Shown here piece after piece: positions 35,180 to 44,204 of a DNA stretch of 64,000 nucleotides; the first letter of the stretch is position 1; every line of letters begins with the position of its first letter. Both the position numbers and the translations under genes were made by a program. The notes under the pieces are model-generated. The model saw only the letters and a program-made list of their open reading frames with translations. It was not told the origin of the DNA and searched no databases. Source of the DNA: UBA4416 sp964541155 (lineage in GTDB: Bacteria > Bacteroidota > Bacteroidia > B-17B0 > Aurantibacillaceae). The stretch is from contig CAZIPC010000002.1 of assembly GCA_964541155.1 (NCBI GenBank), positions 124,001 to 188,000 of the forward strand. Reading direction: 5' to 3'.

Positions 35180-35983
35180 ATGATAAAATCATTTTTTATA
35201 AATTGGAACCCTAGTCCCGAAATATTTACAATACCAGGAATAGACTGGCCCGTTAGATGGTATGGGCTTTCGTGGGCACTAGCATTTATGGGCTGCCATT
35301 TTTTTATGAATCGAATTTATAAAGCTGAAGGACGAACAGAATTACAGTTAGATTCTCTAACTTTATATATTGTAATAGCTACAGTTTTAGGAGCAAGAAT
35401 CGGACACTGTTTATTTTATGATTTTTCTTATTACACAGCACATCCGCTAGATATTTTAAAAATTTATGAAGGCGGTTTAGCAAGTCATGGGGGAGCAATA
35501 GGTATTTTGATAGGTATGTGGTTGTACTGTAAAAAAACAAAAGAAAATTGGCTTTGGTTATTTGATAGATTAATTGTTGTTGTTCCGTTTGCGTCTTTTA
35601 TGATTAGGTTTGGAAATTTAATGAACTCAGAAATTGTAGGAAAGCCAACAGATGTTCTGTGGGCCTTTATTTTTAATCAATTAGATGAACAGCCAAGACA
35701 TCCAACACAATTATATGAAGCTTTTTTTTATATACTGTTATTTTTATTTTTTTATTGGCTTTGGAAAAACAAACGAAATCAATTTGGCAAAGGATTTATG
35801 TTTGGGCTATTTTGTATAACAATGTTCACGTTTCGTTTTTTGATGGAGTTTTTAAAAGAAAATCAAGAATCATTTGAAAACACTTTACCAATAAATATGG
35901 GACAGATATTAAGCGTTCCGTTTATTATATTTGGTATTTATATGATATATAGATCGCAAAAAGAAATTCATAATTTAAATTAA
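35180..35983 (+). CDS. lgt: Prolipoprotein diacylglyceryl transferase
   Basis: Lgt transfers diacylglycerol from phosphatidylglycerol to the lipobox cysteine of prelipoproteins, the first step of lipoprotein maturation, in the inner membrane. The 267-residue protein has the family signature MIRFGNLMNSEIVGKPTD (about residues 148-165) and the upstream VLGARIGHCLFYD and YEGGLASHGGAIG. About seven transmembrane helices are visible. One client in this window is SprE. The DinB-like gene follows 6 bp later. Confidence 0.96.
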   Translation: MIKSFFINWNPSPEIFTIPGIDWPVRWYGLSWALAFMGCHFFMNRIYKAEGRTELQLDSLTLYIVIATVLGARIGHCLFYDFSYYTAHPLDILKIYEGGLASHGGAIGILIGMWLYCKKTKENWLWLFDRLIVVVPFASFMIRFGNLMNSEIVGKPTDVLWAFIFNQLDEQPRHPTQLYEAFFYILLFLFFYWLWKNKRNQFGKGFMFGLFCITMFTFRFLMEFLKENQESFENTLPINMGQILSVPFIIFGIYMIYRSQKEIHNLN

Positions 35984-35989
35984 AACACT

Positions 35990-36448
35990 ATGGCGCTACC
36001 AAATACTTTTTTACCATCAACAACTCAAGAAACATTTAACCGCTTAGAAAAAATAAGCTATGTTAGTAAACCGTTATGGGGGAAAATGAATTCTGCACAA
36101 ATGCTAGCGCATTTAAACGTTGCGTACGATTTAGCTTATGGTAAAATAAAAACAAATCCGTCGTTTTTAATTAAATTACTTTTAAAATTTTTTGTAAAAA
36201 GGTATGTAGTAGGAGAAAAGCCGTATAAAAAAAACACTCAAACTTCACCCGAATTCATTATTTCTGAAGAAAAAGATTTTGAAACAGAAAAATCTAAATT
36301 TATTGATAATGTGAAGCTAACCGAAGCAAAAGGCGAGACTTATTTTGAAGGAAAAGAGAGCGCTTCTTTTGGGAAATTAACAGCAAAAGAATGGAGTGCA
36401 CAATTTTATAAACACATTGATCATCATTTTAAACAGTTTGGAGCATAA
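35990..36448 (+). CDS. DUF1569 / DinB-superfamily protein
   Basis: This 152-residue cytoplasmic protein has an all-helical DinB-like four-helix bundle of the DUF1569 type. The likely metal-binding histidines are His in MLAHLNVAYDLAY and the pair in YKHIDHHFKQF near the C-terminus. Related proteins include thiol-dependent transferases, but the reaction here is unknown. It lies 6 bp after lgt, so it is probably the last gene of the trmB-lgt run. Confidence 0.82.
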   Translation: MALPNTFLPSTTQETFNRLEKISYVSKPLWGKMNSAQMLAHLNVAYDLAYGKIKTNPSFLIKLLLKFFVKRYVVGEKPYKKNTQTSPEFIISEEKDFETEKSKFIDNVKLTEAKGETYFEGKESASFGKLTAKEWSAQFYKHIDHHFKQFGA

Positions 36449-36547
36449 GCGTGTTGTTTAAAAAATTAAAATTTAATAAAATTTACAACTATCCCTATTT
36501 AATTAATTACCTTTACATGAAACACAATAGCGTGTGCATACTACATC

Positions 36548-38773
36548 ATGGCAAAGTCTAAAAAAAAACAACCAAAACGTTATTTATTTGAGGAAGTTTT
36601 AGCGTTTTTAAAACACAATAACGAAAAAGCTTTTAATTATAAACAACTTGGTGCTGCTATGGAAATTAATAACGAAAGCGATCGCTTTGCATTATTAGAA
36701 ACCTTAGAAGAATTAAAACATCAAGGCTTTGTAATAGAAAAAGAAATTGGTAAGTATCAATTTAAAGACTCAAAAACATATCAAACAGGAACGATTGATT
36801 TTACAACACAAGGAACTGCTTTTGTTATTATTTCACCTGAAGAAAAAGATGTTTTTGTTCCATTTCGAAAAACTAAAGATGCTTTACAAGGTGATTTAGT
36901 AAAGGTTTTAGTTTATCCACAACGAGGAAAAGGAAGACCAGAGGGCGAAGTGGTAGAAGTTATTCAAAGAAAAAAAACAAGATTTGTTGGAAGCATACAA
37001 ATTAACCCAAAATTTGCATTTGTAGTACCCGATTACACAAAAATACATGTTGATTTTTTTGTTCCATTATCAGACATAAATGGAGCTAAAAATGGCCAAA
37101 AAGTGGTAGTAGAATTATCTGAATGGAAACGAAGTTCAGAAAATCCTTACGGCAAAGTTGTTGAGGTTTTAGGAAATTCTGGCGAACACGAAACAGAAAT
37201 AAATGCTATAATGGCCGAATATGGACTGCCTATGGTGTTTGCTCCTGAAGTAGAGGCAGAAGCCAAACAGTTAGCAACTGAAATTACAAAAGAAGAAATA
37301 GCTAAAAGAAGAGATTTTAGAAAAATAACTACTTTTACGATAGACCCCGTAGACGCTAAAGATTTTGATGATGCGTTATCATTACAAAAATTAGAAAATG
37401 GTAACTGGGAAGTAGGGGTTCATATAGCGGATGTTACTCATTATTTAAAACCACACACAATATTAGATGATGAGGCGGTTAGCAGAGCAACATCTGTTTA
37501 TTTGGTAGATAGATGTGTTCCAATGTTGCCAGAAGTACTTAGTAATTTTGCATGTTCTCTTCGTCCAAACGAAGAAAAATATTGTTTTAGTGCCGTTTTT
37601 GAATTAGATGAAAAAGCTCAAATACAAAACCAATGGTTTGGTAAAACAGTTATTTATAGCGACCATCGTTTTGCTTACGAAGAAGTTCAAACAATTATAG
37701 AAACAGGAGAAGGACCATATAAAGAAGAAATTTTTACATTAGATAAATTAGCTAAAATATTAAGAGCAGAAAGAACATCCAAAGGCTCTATCTTTTTTGA
37801 TAAAGCAGAAGTTAAATTTCAATTAGATGATAAAGGATCTCCTACTGGAGTATATTTTAAAACACAAAAGGATGCCCATAAATTGATAGAAGACTTTATG
37901 TTACTAGCTAATCGTAAAGTTGCAGAGTTTTTGGGAAAAAAATCAAAAGAAGATATTTCACAAAAAAAATCATCAAATAATAATCGAAATGATAAACCTT
38001 CAGACGCTGTTGTGTATCGTATACACGATGTGCCAAAAGATGAAAAACTAATAGAGTTAAATAATTTTGTTGAACGATTTGGATATTCTGTTGCGATTGG
38101 TAACAAAACCAAAACAGCCCAATCGATTAATAAATTACTACACGATGTAAAAGATAAAAAAGAACAAAGCATGATTGAATTGCTAGCGGTTCGCTCAATG
38201 CCCAAAGCAATTTATACAACCAAAAACGTTGGCCATTATGGATTAGGGTTTGATTATTATACGCATTTTACATCACCTATTCGTCGTTATCCAGACGTTT
38301 TGGTTCATAGATTATTAGAGGCAAAATTAAACAACACACATTATTTAAAAGCAGAAGAATTAGAACTACTGTGTAAGCATTCTTCTGAAATGGAAAAACT
38401 TGCCTCTGAAGCAGAGCGAGCGTCAATTAAATATAAACAAGTTGAATTTTTAGAAAATAAAATAGGAGAGCAATTTGAAGGAGTAATTAGTGGTGTTACA
38501 GAATGGGGAATTTTTGTAGAAATTATTGAAAATAAATGTGAAGGTCGCGTAAGTATTCGCGATATAAAAGACGACCAATATGTATTTGATGAAGATAATT
38601 ATCGTATCGTCGGTCGTCGCACGGGTCGAATTTATACACTAGGAGATAAAGTAACTATTAAGGTAAAACGTGCTGATTTAGTTAAAAAACAATTAGATTT
38701 TGAATTGGTATCTGGAGTCCCTACGAAAGAAATTGAAATTAGAAATCCAAAGCGCTATAAAAAAAGGAGATAA
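36548..38773 (+). CDS. rnr: Ribonuclease R
   Basis: RNase R is a processive 3'-5' exoribonuclease that degrades structured RNA, including rRNA fragments and tmRNA-tagged messages. The 741-residue protein has an N-terminal winged-helix domain, two cold-shock domains (about 80-230), the catalytic RNB domain with FTIDPVDAKDFDDALS (metal-binding aspartates, near residue 262-277), and a C-terminal S1 domain (GVISGVTEWGIFVEI) with a basic tail. A hydrophilic insert KKSKEDISQKKSSNNNRND lies around residue 465-485. Its terminator begins inside the last codons. Confidence 0.96.
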   Translation: MAKSKKKQPKRYLFEEVLAFLKHNNEKAFNYKQLGAAMEINNESDRFALLETLEELKHQGFVIEKEIGKYQFKDSKTYQTGTIDFTTQGTAFVIISPEEKDVFVPFRKTKDALQGDLVKVLVYPQRGKGRPEGEVVEVIQRKKTRFVGSIQINPKFAFVVPDYTKIHVDFFVPLSDINGAKNGQKVVVELSEWKRSSENPYGKVVEVLGNSGEHETEINAIMAEYGLPMVFAPEVEAEAKQLATEITKEEIAKRRDFRKITTFTIDPVDAKDFDDALSLQKLENGNWEVGVHIADVTHYLKPHTILDDEAVSRATSVYLVDRCVPMLPEVLSNFACSLRPNEEKYCFSAVFELDEKAQIQNQWFGKTVIYSDHRFAYEEVQTIIETGEGPYKEEIFTLDKLAKILRAERTSKGSIFFDKAEVKFQLDDKGSPTGVYFKTQKDAHKLIEDFMLLANRKVAEFLGKKSKEDISQKKSSNNNRNDKPSDAVVYRIHDVPKDEKLIELNNFVERFGYSVAIGNKTKTAQSINKLLHDVKDKKEQSMIELLAVRSMPKAIYTTKNVGHYGLGFDYYTHFTSPIRRYPDVLVHRLLEAKLNNTHYLKAEELELLCKHSSEMEKLASEAERASIKYKQVEFLENKIGEQFEGVISGVTEWGIFVEIIENKCEGRVSIRDIKDDQYVFDEDNYRIVGRRTGRIYTLGDKVTIKVKRADLVKKQLDFELVSGVPTKEIEIRNPKRYKKRR

Positions 38774-38794
38774 CTTAATTATCTCCTTTTTTTT
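38761..38794. terminator. Bidirectional terminator overlapping the rnr stop codon
   Basis: AAAAAGGAGATAA and TTATCTCCTTTTT form a 13-bp stem with a 5-nt loop; the left arm contains the final rnr codons and its TAA. It also faces the convergent giant surface-protein gene. Confidence 0.87.
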
Positions 38795-38818
38795 ATGATT
38801 TAAATAAAAATCGATTTT

Positions 38819-41800
38819 TTAAGGAGTAATACTACTATTTCCTAATAATAAAACGTGTCCAACAAACTTATGTGATTTTCCAAACATGTCTTTTAACTCT
38901 ACTTTCCACGTATATGCTCCAACCTCGGCTGTTTCTTCACCATCATTAATTCTACCGTCCCATCCTTTTGCTATATCTTTTGATGAAAAACATAATTTAC
39001 CCCATCTATCATGAATGTATAAATTATAACTTGTTTTATCCCAACCAGAACCAATAGGCATAAATACTTCATTAATATCATCGCCATTTGGCGTAAATGC
39101 ATTTGGCACATAAAACGTAAATACACCATTAATTACAATGTCTTTTACTGTTATATCTGTGCAGCCATGTTGGTTTGTGGCCACTAAAGTTGCCGTATAA
39201 ACACCTTCAGAAGTATAATAATGAGAGGGATTAGAATCTGAAGATTGGTCTGTATCACCAAAACTCCAACTATAAGAGGTAGCGTTTGTAGAATGATTAT
39301 AAAACTGAATATCGGAATTTAATATATCTGTTTCTTCATAGTTAGTTGAAAATTGAGCATTTGGAATATCAAATACTTGTATAGCATTGTTAGTAGTGAT
39401 TGAATTAACACAACCATTATCGGCCACAACTTGTAAGTTAATAGTATATGTTCCTGGATCATTAAAACAATAGTTAGGGTTTTGTACAGTTGATACATCT
39501 CCATTACCAAAAGACCAATTCCAACTCGTGATTGTTCCTCCAATTACAGAGGCAATGCCTGTAAAATTTATACAAACTGTTGCACAGCCAGAAGCTGCAC
39601 TTGAGTTAAAATTTACAACGGGCGAATTTTTTACAAAAACAGAACAGGTATTTGTACTAGAACAACCATTACTGGTTCCGGTAACCGTATAATTAGACGA
39701 AAAAGAAGGACTTACTTGTAATGGATTAGAGTTAGATCCATTACTCCATAAATAACCTAATGCCCCATTAGCAGTTAAGGTTGCTGTTTCTCCGGCACAA
39801 ATTGTGGTTGATGCTACTGAAACAACAGGAATACTATTTACAACAACAGGAGCGTTATAAAACGATCCACAACCACCAATAGTTCCTAATACAGTATAGG
39901 TGGTACTTGTTCCTGGAGTTACAGATAATGTATTTGTTGTAGCTCCAGTATTCCAGGTATAGCTATTAGCACCGCTTGCGGTTAAAACAGTAGATGTTCC
40001 TGTACATATGGTTGGAGAATTTACAGTAATGGTTGGTTGAATGGTTACACCTATTGATGTTGTTTGTGTTAAAGAGCATCCCAAACTTGTTCCTGTTACA
40101 GTATAATCAGTACTTATGTTAGGCGATAAGGCTACTGAATTACTGGTTGCGCCATTACTCCAAGAATAAGTAGTTGCGCCATTAGCTGTTAGTGTTGCTG
40201 TTTGTCCAGTACAGATAGTGGATGAATTAACCGTTACTGTAGGAAGAGGAGTCACGTAAACACTGGTTGTTGCTGTATTAGAACAACCTAAAGCCGTTCC
40301 TGTTACGGTATAATCTATAGTAGACGAAGGGGATACTGTTATAGAATTTGTTGAAGCACCAGTATTCCATAAATAAGAACTTGTTCCATTAGCTGTTAAA
40401 GTAGCTGTTTCTCCGGCACAAATACTAGAAGATGTAACGCTAATAATTGGTAATGATAACACAGTAACAGTTGTTGTTGATGTATTAGAACAGCCATTTG
40501 TAATTCCTATAACAGTGTAATCTGTTGTAGCAGTAATAGCATTTAATGATAAAGAATTTGTTGTAGCGCCTGTATTCCATGAATAAGTAGAGGCGCCACT
40601 AGCAGTTACAGTAGTGCTTTGTCCGGCACATAGAGTAGGAGAGTTAACCGTTAGTACAGGTAATGATGTAACGGATACCGAAGTGGTTTGTGTTTTTGAA
40701 CAACCAGCTGCCGAGGTCCCTGTTATAGTATAAACAGATAAACTAACCGGAGCAACGTATGCCGAATCAGTAATAGCGCCTGTGCTCCAAGCATAAGCAC
40801 TAACACCGCTTGCAATTAAAGTTGCTGTTTGCCCAGCACATATTGTAGGAGAATTTACTACTAGCGTTGGTATAGGATTTACATTAATAGAAACAGTTTG
40901 TGTATTAAAACAGTTTGTAGTAGTAAATGTACCAACAACTCCGTAAGTTGTTGTATTTACAGGAGAAACACTTACAGAGGTTGTAGTTGCTCCTGTACTC
41001 CAAGCATAACTGTCAGCTCCGCTTACGGTTAATGTAGTTGTTTGCCCAACACAAATTGAAGATGAGTTTATACTTAAGTTTGGTAAACTATTAACATTAA
41101 CACTAGTTGTGGCAGTTTTAAAACATGTTAAATCACTTCCTGTTACTGTATAAACAGAGGTTGTTGTAGGAGTAATAACAATAGTTGATGTATTTGCTCC
41201 GTTATTCCAGGTGTAACTGGTAGCGCCGTTAGCTGTTAATGTGGTCGTTTGTCCTGAACAGACAGTGGGAGAATTTACAGTTAAAGACAGAGAGGAGTTA
41301 ACAAATACATTAGCAGTTGCGGTTCCAGTACAACTTAAATTAGTTCCACTTACTGTGTAGTTGGTTGTTGTTGCTGGATTTACAATAATGCTTGAAGTAT
41401 TAGCACCTGTGCTCCAAGTATAAGAGCTTGCTCCGCTTACAGTTAACGTGGCGCTTTCTCCTGAGCAAATAGACGAAGAGTTTACGCTTAAAGATGCGGC
41501 ATTAGAGCTAGAAGAAATAGAAAGTGTTGATGTTTGCAAACAACCATTAGAGCTAGTTGCGTTAATAGTGTAGATGCCTGCTGTTAAACCAGTGGCGCTA
41601 CTATTATTACCACCTGATGGAGACCAAGTATATGTATAAGGAGCTATAGCGCCAGTAGCGGTTATGGTTGCAGATCCCGCACCAGAACAGGTTGCATTAG
41701 TTACTGTTGAGCTTATATTAAACGGAGAGAGCGCAGAACAAGAATTATTCATTGAGTTTATCCAAGCGGCGTTTGCCGCATTGTTTGGCGCTCCAGGAGT

Positions 41801-42535
41801 TTCTGCTCCTGTTATAACAGTATTAGTCCAGTTTCCTTGTAGTGTATACACGTTACTTAAAGAGTTGTTCATGTATATAACTTGCCCTGATTGATTACCA
41901 GAATAATAAATATTGTTATTTAAAGTATTATTCCCCCAACTTACAGAGAAAATAATATTACCAGAGGCGTCTACTGTATGAAACGAATCATCTCCGTTGG
42001 CCATACCTACTGTTGTCCAATTACCTGTTCCGGTACAACCCATAGTTGTTGGATAAAGAGGGCTAGAAGCAGAAGGAGCAGTGGTACTTCTTTCAAAATA
42101 ATTACAATCATTAATAGGAATGATTAATCTACAATTTCCATCAGACATAGATACATCCAGTGTAGGAGTAGAGACGGTACCAATAATACTGGGATTATAT
42201 TCTGCATCATTATAAATTAAAATAAGTGTTCCAATTGGAATATTTGACCAAAAAGGAATATTTTTAAAACGCACACAACCTGCGGCAATGCCCGATCCTG
42301 ATGTGCTTACAGAGTGGTCTCCATTATTATCATCAATATAGTAATTTCTTATATCCATGGTTGGTATAAGGTTACAACTTGGAGTGCCCGCAACCAATAA
42401 CTCAACGTATTCTTCACTAGTACCAGATGCGCCATTAGACACTTCATTAATGATGAGGGTTTGAGATTGAACGCTATTAAAAGCAAGCGTACAAATACAC
42501 AATAAAAAAGATCTGAATAAAACTTTAAACATCAC
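38819..42535 (-). CDS. Giant secreted repeat protein with lamin-tail, SprB-like, PKD and T9SS type B domains
   Basis: This 1238-residue surface protein has a signal peptide (FLLCICTLAFNSVQSQ), then an N-terminal lamin-tail-like domain (LIINEVSNGASGTSEEYVELL, about 28-270). A SprB-like repeat (CSGAGSATITATGAIAPYTYTW) follows. Nine tandem ~69-residue units of the form C.G.TATLTASGA..Y.W.TGA....V.P...Y.VTGT..GC come next, then two PKD domains (SWNWSFGNGD and SYSWSFGDTD). The end is a gliding-motility-associated type B sorting domain (FYVPNAFTPNGDDINEVFMP through WDGRIN to the C-terminus). It is expected to be exported by the T9SS and to act as an adhesin. The two hypermutable features are repeat number and assembly collapse in the array. 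Confidence 0.9.
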   Translation of the reverse strand: MMFKVLFRSFLLCICTLAFNSVQSQTLIINEVSNGASGTSEEYVELLVAGTPSCNLIPTMDIRNYYIDDNNGDHSVSTSGSGIAAGCVRFKNIPFWSNIPIGTLILIYNDAEYNPSIIGTVSTPTLDVSMSDGNCRLIIPINDCNYFERSTTAPSASSPLYPTTMGCTGTGNWTTVGMANGDDSFHTVDASGNIIFSVSWGNNTLNNNIYYSGNQSGQVIYMNNSLSNVYTLQGNWTNTVITGAETPGAPNNAANAAWINSMNNSCSALSPFNISSTVTNATCSGAGSATITATGAIAPYTYTWSPSGGNNSSATGLTAGIYTINATSSNGCLQTSTLSISSSSNAASLSVNSSSICSGESATLTVSGASSYTWSTGANTSSIIVNPATTTNYTVSGTNLSCTGTATANVFVNSSLSLTVNSPTVCSGQTTTLTANGATSYTWNNGANTSTIVITPTTTSVYTVTGSDLTCFKTATTSVNVNSLPNLSINSSSICVGQTTTLTVSGADSYAWSTGATTTSVSVSPVNTTTYGVVGTFTTTNCFNTQTVSINVNPIPTLVVNSPTICAGQTATLIASGVSAYAWSTGAITDSAYVAPVSLSVYTITGTSAAGCSKTQTTSVSVTSLPVLTVNSPTLCAGQSTTVTASGASTYSWNTGATTNSLSLNAITATTDYTVIGITNGCSNTSTTTVTVLSLPIISVTSSSICAGETATLTANGTSSYLWNTGASTNSITVSPSSTIDYTVTGTALGCSNTATTSVYVTPLPTVTVNSSTICTGQTATLTANGATTYSWSNGATSNSVALSPNISTDYTVTGTSLGCSLTQTTSIGVTIQPTITVNSPTICTGTSTVLTASGANSYTWNTGATTNTLSVTPGTSTTYTVLGTIGGCGSFYNAPVVVNSIPVVSVASTTICAGETATLTANGALGYLWSNGSNSNPLQVSPSFSSNYTVTGTSNGCSSTNTCSVFVKNSPVVNFNSSAASGCATVCINFTGIASVIGGTITSWNWSFGNGDVSTVQNPNYCFNDPGTYTINLQVVADNGCVNSITTNNAIQVFDIPNAQFSTNYEETDILNSDIQFYNHSTNATSYSWSFGDTDQSSDSNPSHYYTSEGVYTATLVATNQHGCTDITVKDIVINGVFTFYVPNAFTPNGDDINEVFMPIGSGWDKTSYNLYIHDRWGKLCFSSKDIAKGWDGRINDGEETAEVGAYTWKVELKDMFGKSHKFVGHVLLLGNSSITP
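39640..41490 (-). repeat. Nine tandem ~207-bp coding repeats in the surface-protein gene
   Basis: The central part of the giant protein is built of nine consecutive units of about 69 codons, each starting near a CxGxTATLT motif and ending near NSPTI or NSSTI before the next cysteine. Boundaries are approximate. Units are diverged in DNA but share conserved positions, so they are old duplications rather than a fresh expansion. Confidence 0.75.
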
Positions 42536-42728
42536 ACGAATAAAAATTAATTATTAAAAGGCGCGATTTTAAACATCTAATATTTTAAGTAGAATGTTAA
42601 ATCACTTTTTAACAGTGCGAAGCTTACCCAAATATACGAAGGTAAAATGAAGTAATTACCATTTTATTAAAAAAATAGGCACTATTTTAACTCTATTTTT
42701 ACGTAATTTAGCCCTCCAATTATTTATT

Positions 42729-43970
42729 ATGGCAAAATCAGGTCCTATTGTGTGCTCATTTTGTGGGCGAGATAAAAAAGATGTAAAAGTATTAATTGCT
42801 GGCGTTACTGGTCATATATGTGATATTTGTATTTCTCAGGCTTATAAAATTGTTAGCGAAGAAGCTGGAACACAAGGAAATCAACAAGTGCAACATGCTC
42901 TAAACGTGTTAAAGCCACATGCTATTAAAAAACATCTAGATGAATATATAATTGGACAAGACGAGGCGAAGAAGATAATGAGTGTTGCGGTTTATAATCA
43001 TTTTAAACGCGTAGCGCATGTTGCAGAAGCAAAAGAAGAGATTGAAATTGACAAATCTAATGTTATTTTAGTTGGAGAAACTGGAACAGGCAAAACCCTC
43101 ATGGCTCGAACGATTGCTAAGCTATTAAATGTGCCATTTTGTATAGCAGATGCCACAGTATTAACAGAGGCTGGTTATGTAGGAGAGGATGTAGAAAATG
43201 TGCTAACTCGATTGCTTCAAGCGGCCGATTATGATGTGCCAAGTGCCGAAAGAGGAATTGTTTTTATTGATGAAATAGATAAAATTGCCAGAAAAAGCGA
43301 TAACCCTTCTATTACTCGTGATGTAAGCGGAGAAGGTGTTCAGCAAGCAATGTTAAAATTATTAGAAGGATCTATTGTTAATGTTCCCCCACAAGGAGGC
43401 AGAAAACATCCTGATGCTAAAATGATACAAGTAAATACTCGCAACATTTTGTTTATTTGCGGGGGAGCCTTTGATGGCATTGATAAAAAAATAGCACAAC
43501 GATTAAATACTCAAGCTGTTGGTTATTCTGCTTCGGTTGCTTCTGATGACATTGATAAAAGCAATTTATTGCAATATGTTTCACCTCAAGATCTAAAATC
43601 ATTTGGATTAATTCCCGAATTAATAGGTCGGTTACCTGTTTTAACGTATTTAAAACCACTAGATAAAATTGCTCTACGATCAATATTAACAGAACCCAAA
43701 AACGCATTAATTAAACAGTATAAGCATTTGTTTAAAATGGAAGGGATTGAATTAGAGTTTGAAGAAGAGGTATTAAATTTAATAGTTGAGAAAGCTTTAG
43801 AGTTTAAATTAGGAGCTCGAGGTTTAAGAGGTATTTGTGAATCTATTATGGTAGATTTTATGTTTGATGCACCAAGTGATGAAAAAGCTTCAAAAAAACT
43901 TACCATTACTTTACAATATGCGTTAGAAAAATTAAAGCATGCACGATTAACACAACTACAAGTGGCATAA
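42729..43970 (+). CDS. clpX: ATP-dependent Clp protease ATP-binding subunit ClpX
   Basis: ClpX is the hexameric AAA+ unfoldase that feeds substrates to ClpP. The 413-residue protein has the N-terminal zinc-binding domain (Cys9, Cys12, Cys31, Cys34), Walker A GETGTGKTLMA near residue 116, Walker B IVFIDEIDKIA, the pore loop GYVGED and the sensor region (ELIGRLPVLTYL). The IGF-type ClpP-binding loop region lies in KKIAQRLNTQAVGYSA and differs from the E. coli form. clpP is not adjacent. The ATG at 42729 gives the usual N-terminus. Confidence 0.96.
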   Translation: MAKSGPIVCSFCGRDKKDVKVLIAGVTGHICDICISQAYKIVSEEAGTQGNQQVQHALNVLKPHAIKKHLDEYIIGQDEAKKIMSVAVYNHFKRVAHVAEAKEEIEIDKSNVILVGETGTGKTLMARTIAKLLNVPFCIADATVLTEAGYVGEDVENVLTRLLQAADYDVPSAERGIVFIDEIDKIARKSDNPSITRDVSGEGVQQAMLKLLEGSIVNVPPQGGRKHPDAKMIQVNTRNILFICGGAFDGIDKKIAQRLNTQAVGYSASVASDDIDKSNLLQYVSPQDLKSFGLIPELIGRLPVLTYLKPLDKIALRSILTEPKNALIKQYKHLFKMEGIELEFEEEVLNLIVEKALEFKLGARGLRGICESIMVDFMFDAPSDEKASKKLTITLQYALEKLKHARLTQLQVA

Positions 43971-43982
43971 CGCTTACTTAAT

Positions 43983-44017
43983 AAAAAAGCCCATCTATTT
44001 TATAGATGGGCTTTTTT
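43983..44017. terminator. Bidirectional terminator between clpX and tRNA-Leu
   Basis: AAAAAAGCCCATCTA and TAGATGGGCTTTTTT pair perfectly around TTTTA. It faces convergent clpX and tRNA-Leu, and it nearly duplicates the terminator at 30398-30426. Confidence 0.9.
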
Positions 44018-44023
44018 ATTAAG

Positions 44024-44103
44024 TGCGCATGAAGGGACTCGAACCCCCACCCTCGCGGACCAGATCCTAAGTCTGGCGCGGCTACCAATTACGCCACATG
44101 CGC
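44024..44103 (-). tRNA. tRNA-Leu (anticodon UAG)
   Basis: Read on the minus strand, the acceptor stem GCGCATG pairs with CATGCGC and is followed by discriminator A. The anticodon arm CCAGA-CTTAGGA-TCTGG gives anticodon TAG, reading CUA leucine codons. An 11-nt variable region (TCCGCGAGGGT) and a T-arm GGGGG-TTCGAGT-CCCTT follow. The CCA end is not encoded. Length 80 nt. Confidence 0.93.
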
Positions 44104-44204
44104 ATTAAGGGAAGCAAATATACAATTTTTTGCAAAATATATCATATTTAAGACTAAAAATCGTTTATTATTTTTTTAATTTGTGCTTCATTAAAACTAA
44201 AATC

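Noticed and set aside
39640..41490. CRISPR-like array in the giant gene
   Set aside because: The units are ~207 bp, in frame, diverged in DNA and encode a repeated protein domain; there is no short identical repeat with unique spacers.
44024..44103. tRNA-Leu as an integration site
   Set aside because: No integrase, no repeat of the tRNA 3' end and no foreign block next to it were seen.
44130..44204. Upstream extension of kbl
   Set aside because: The added residues are unlike any alpha-oxoamine synthase N-terminus and lie in the leader between tRNA-Leu and the ATG at 44205.
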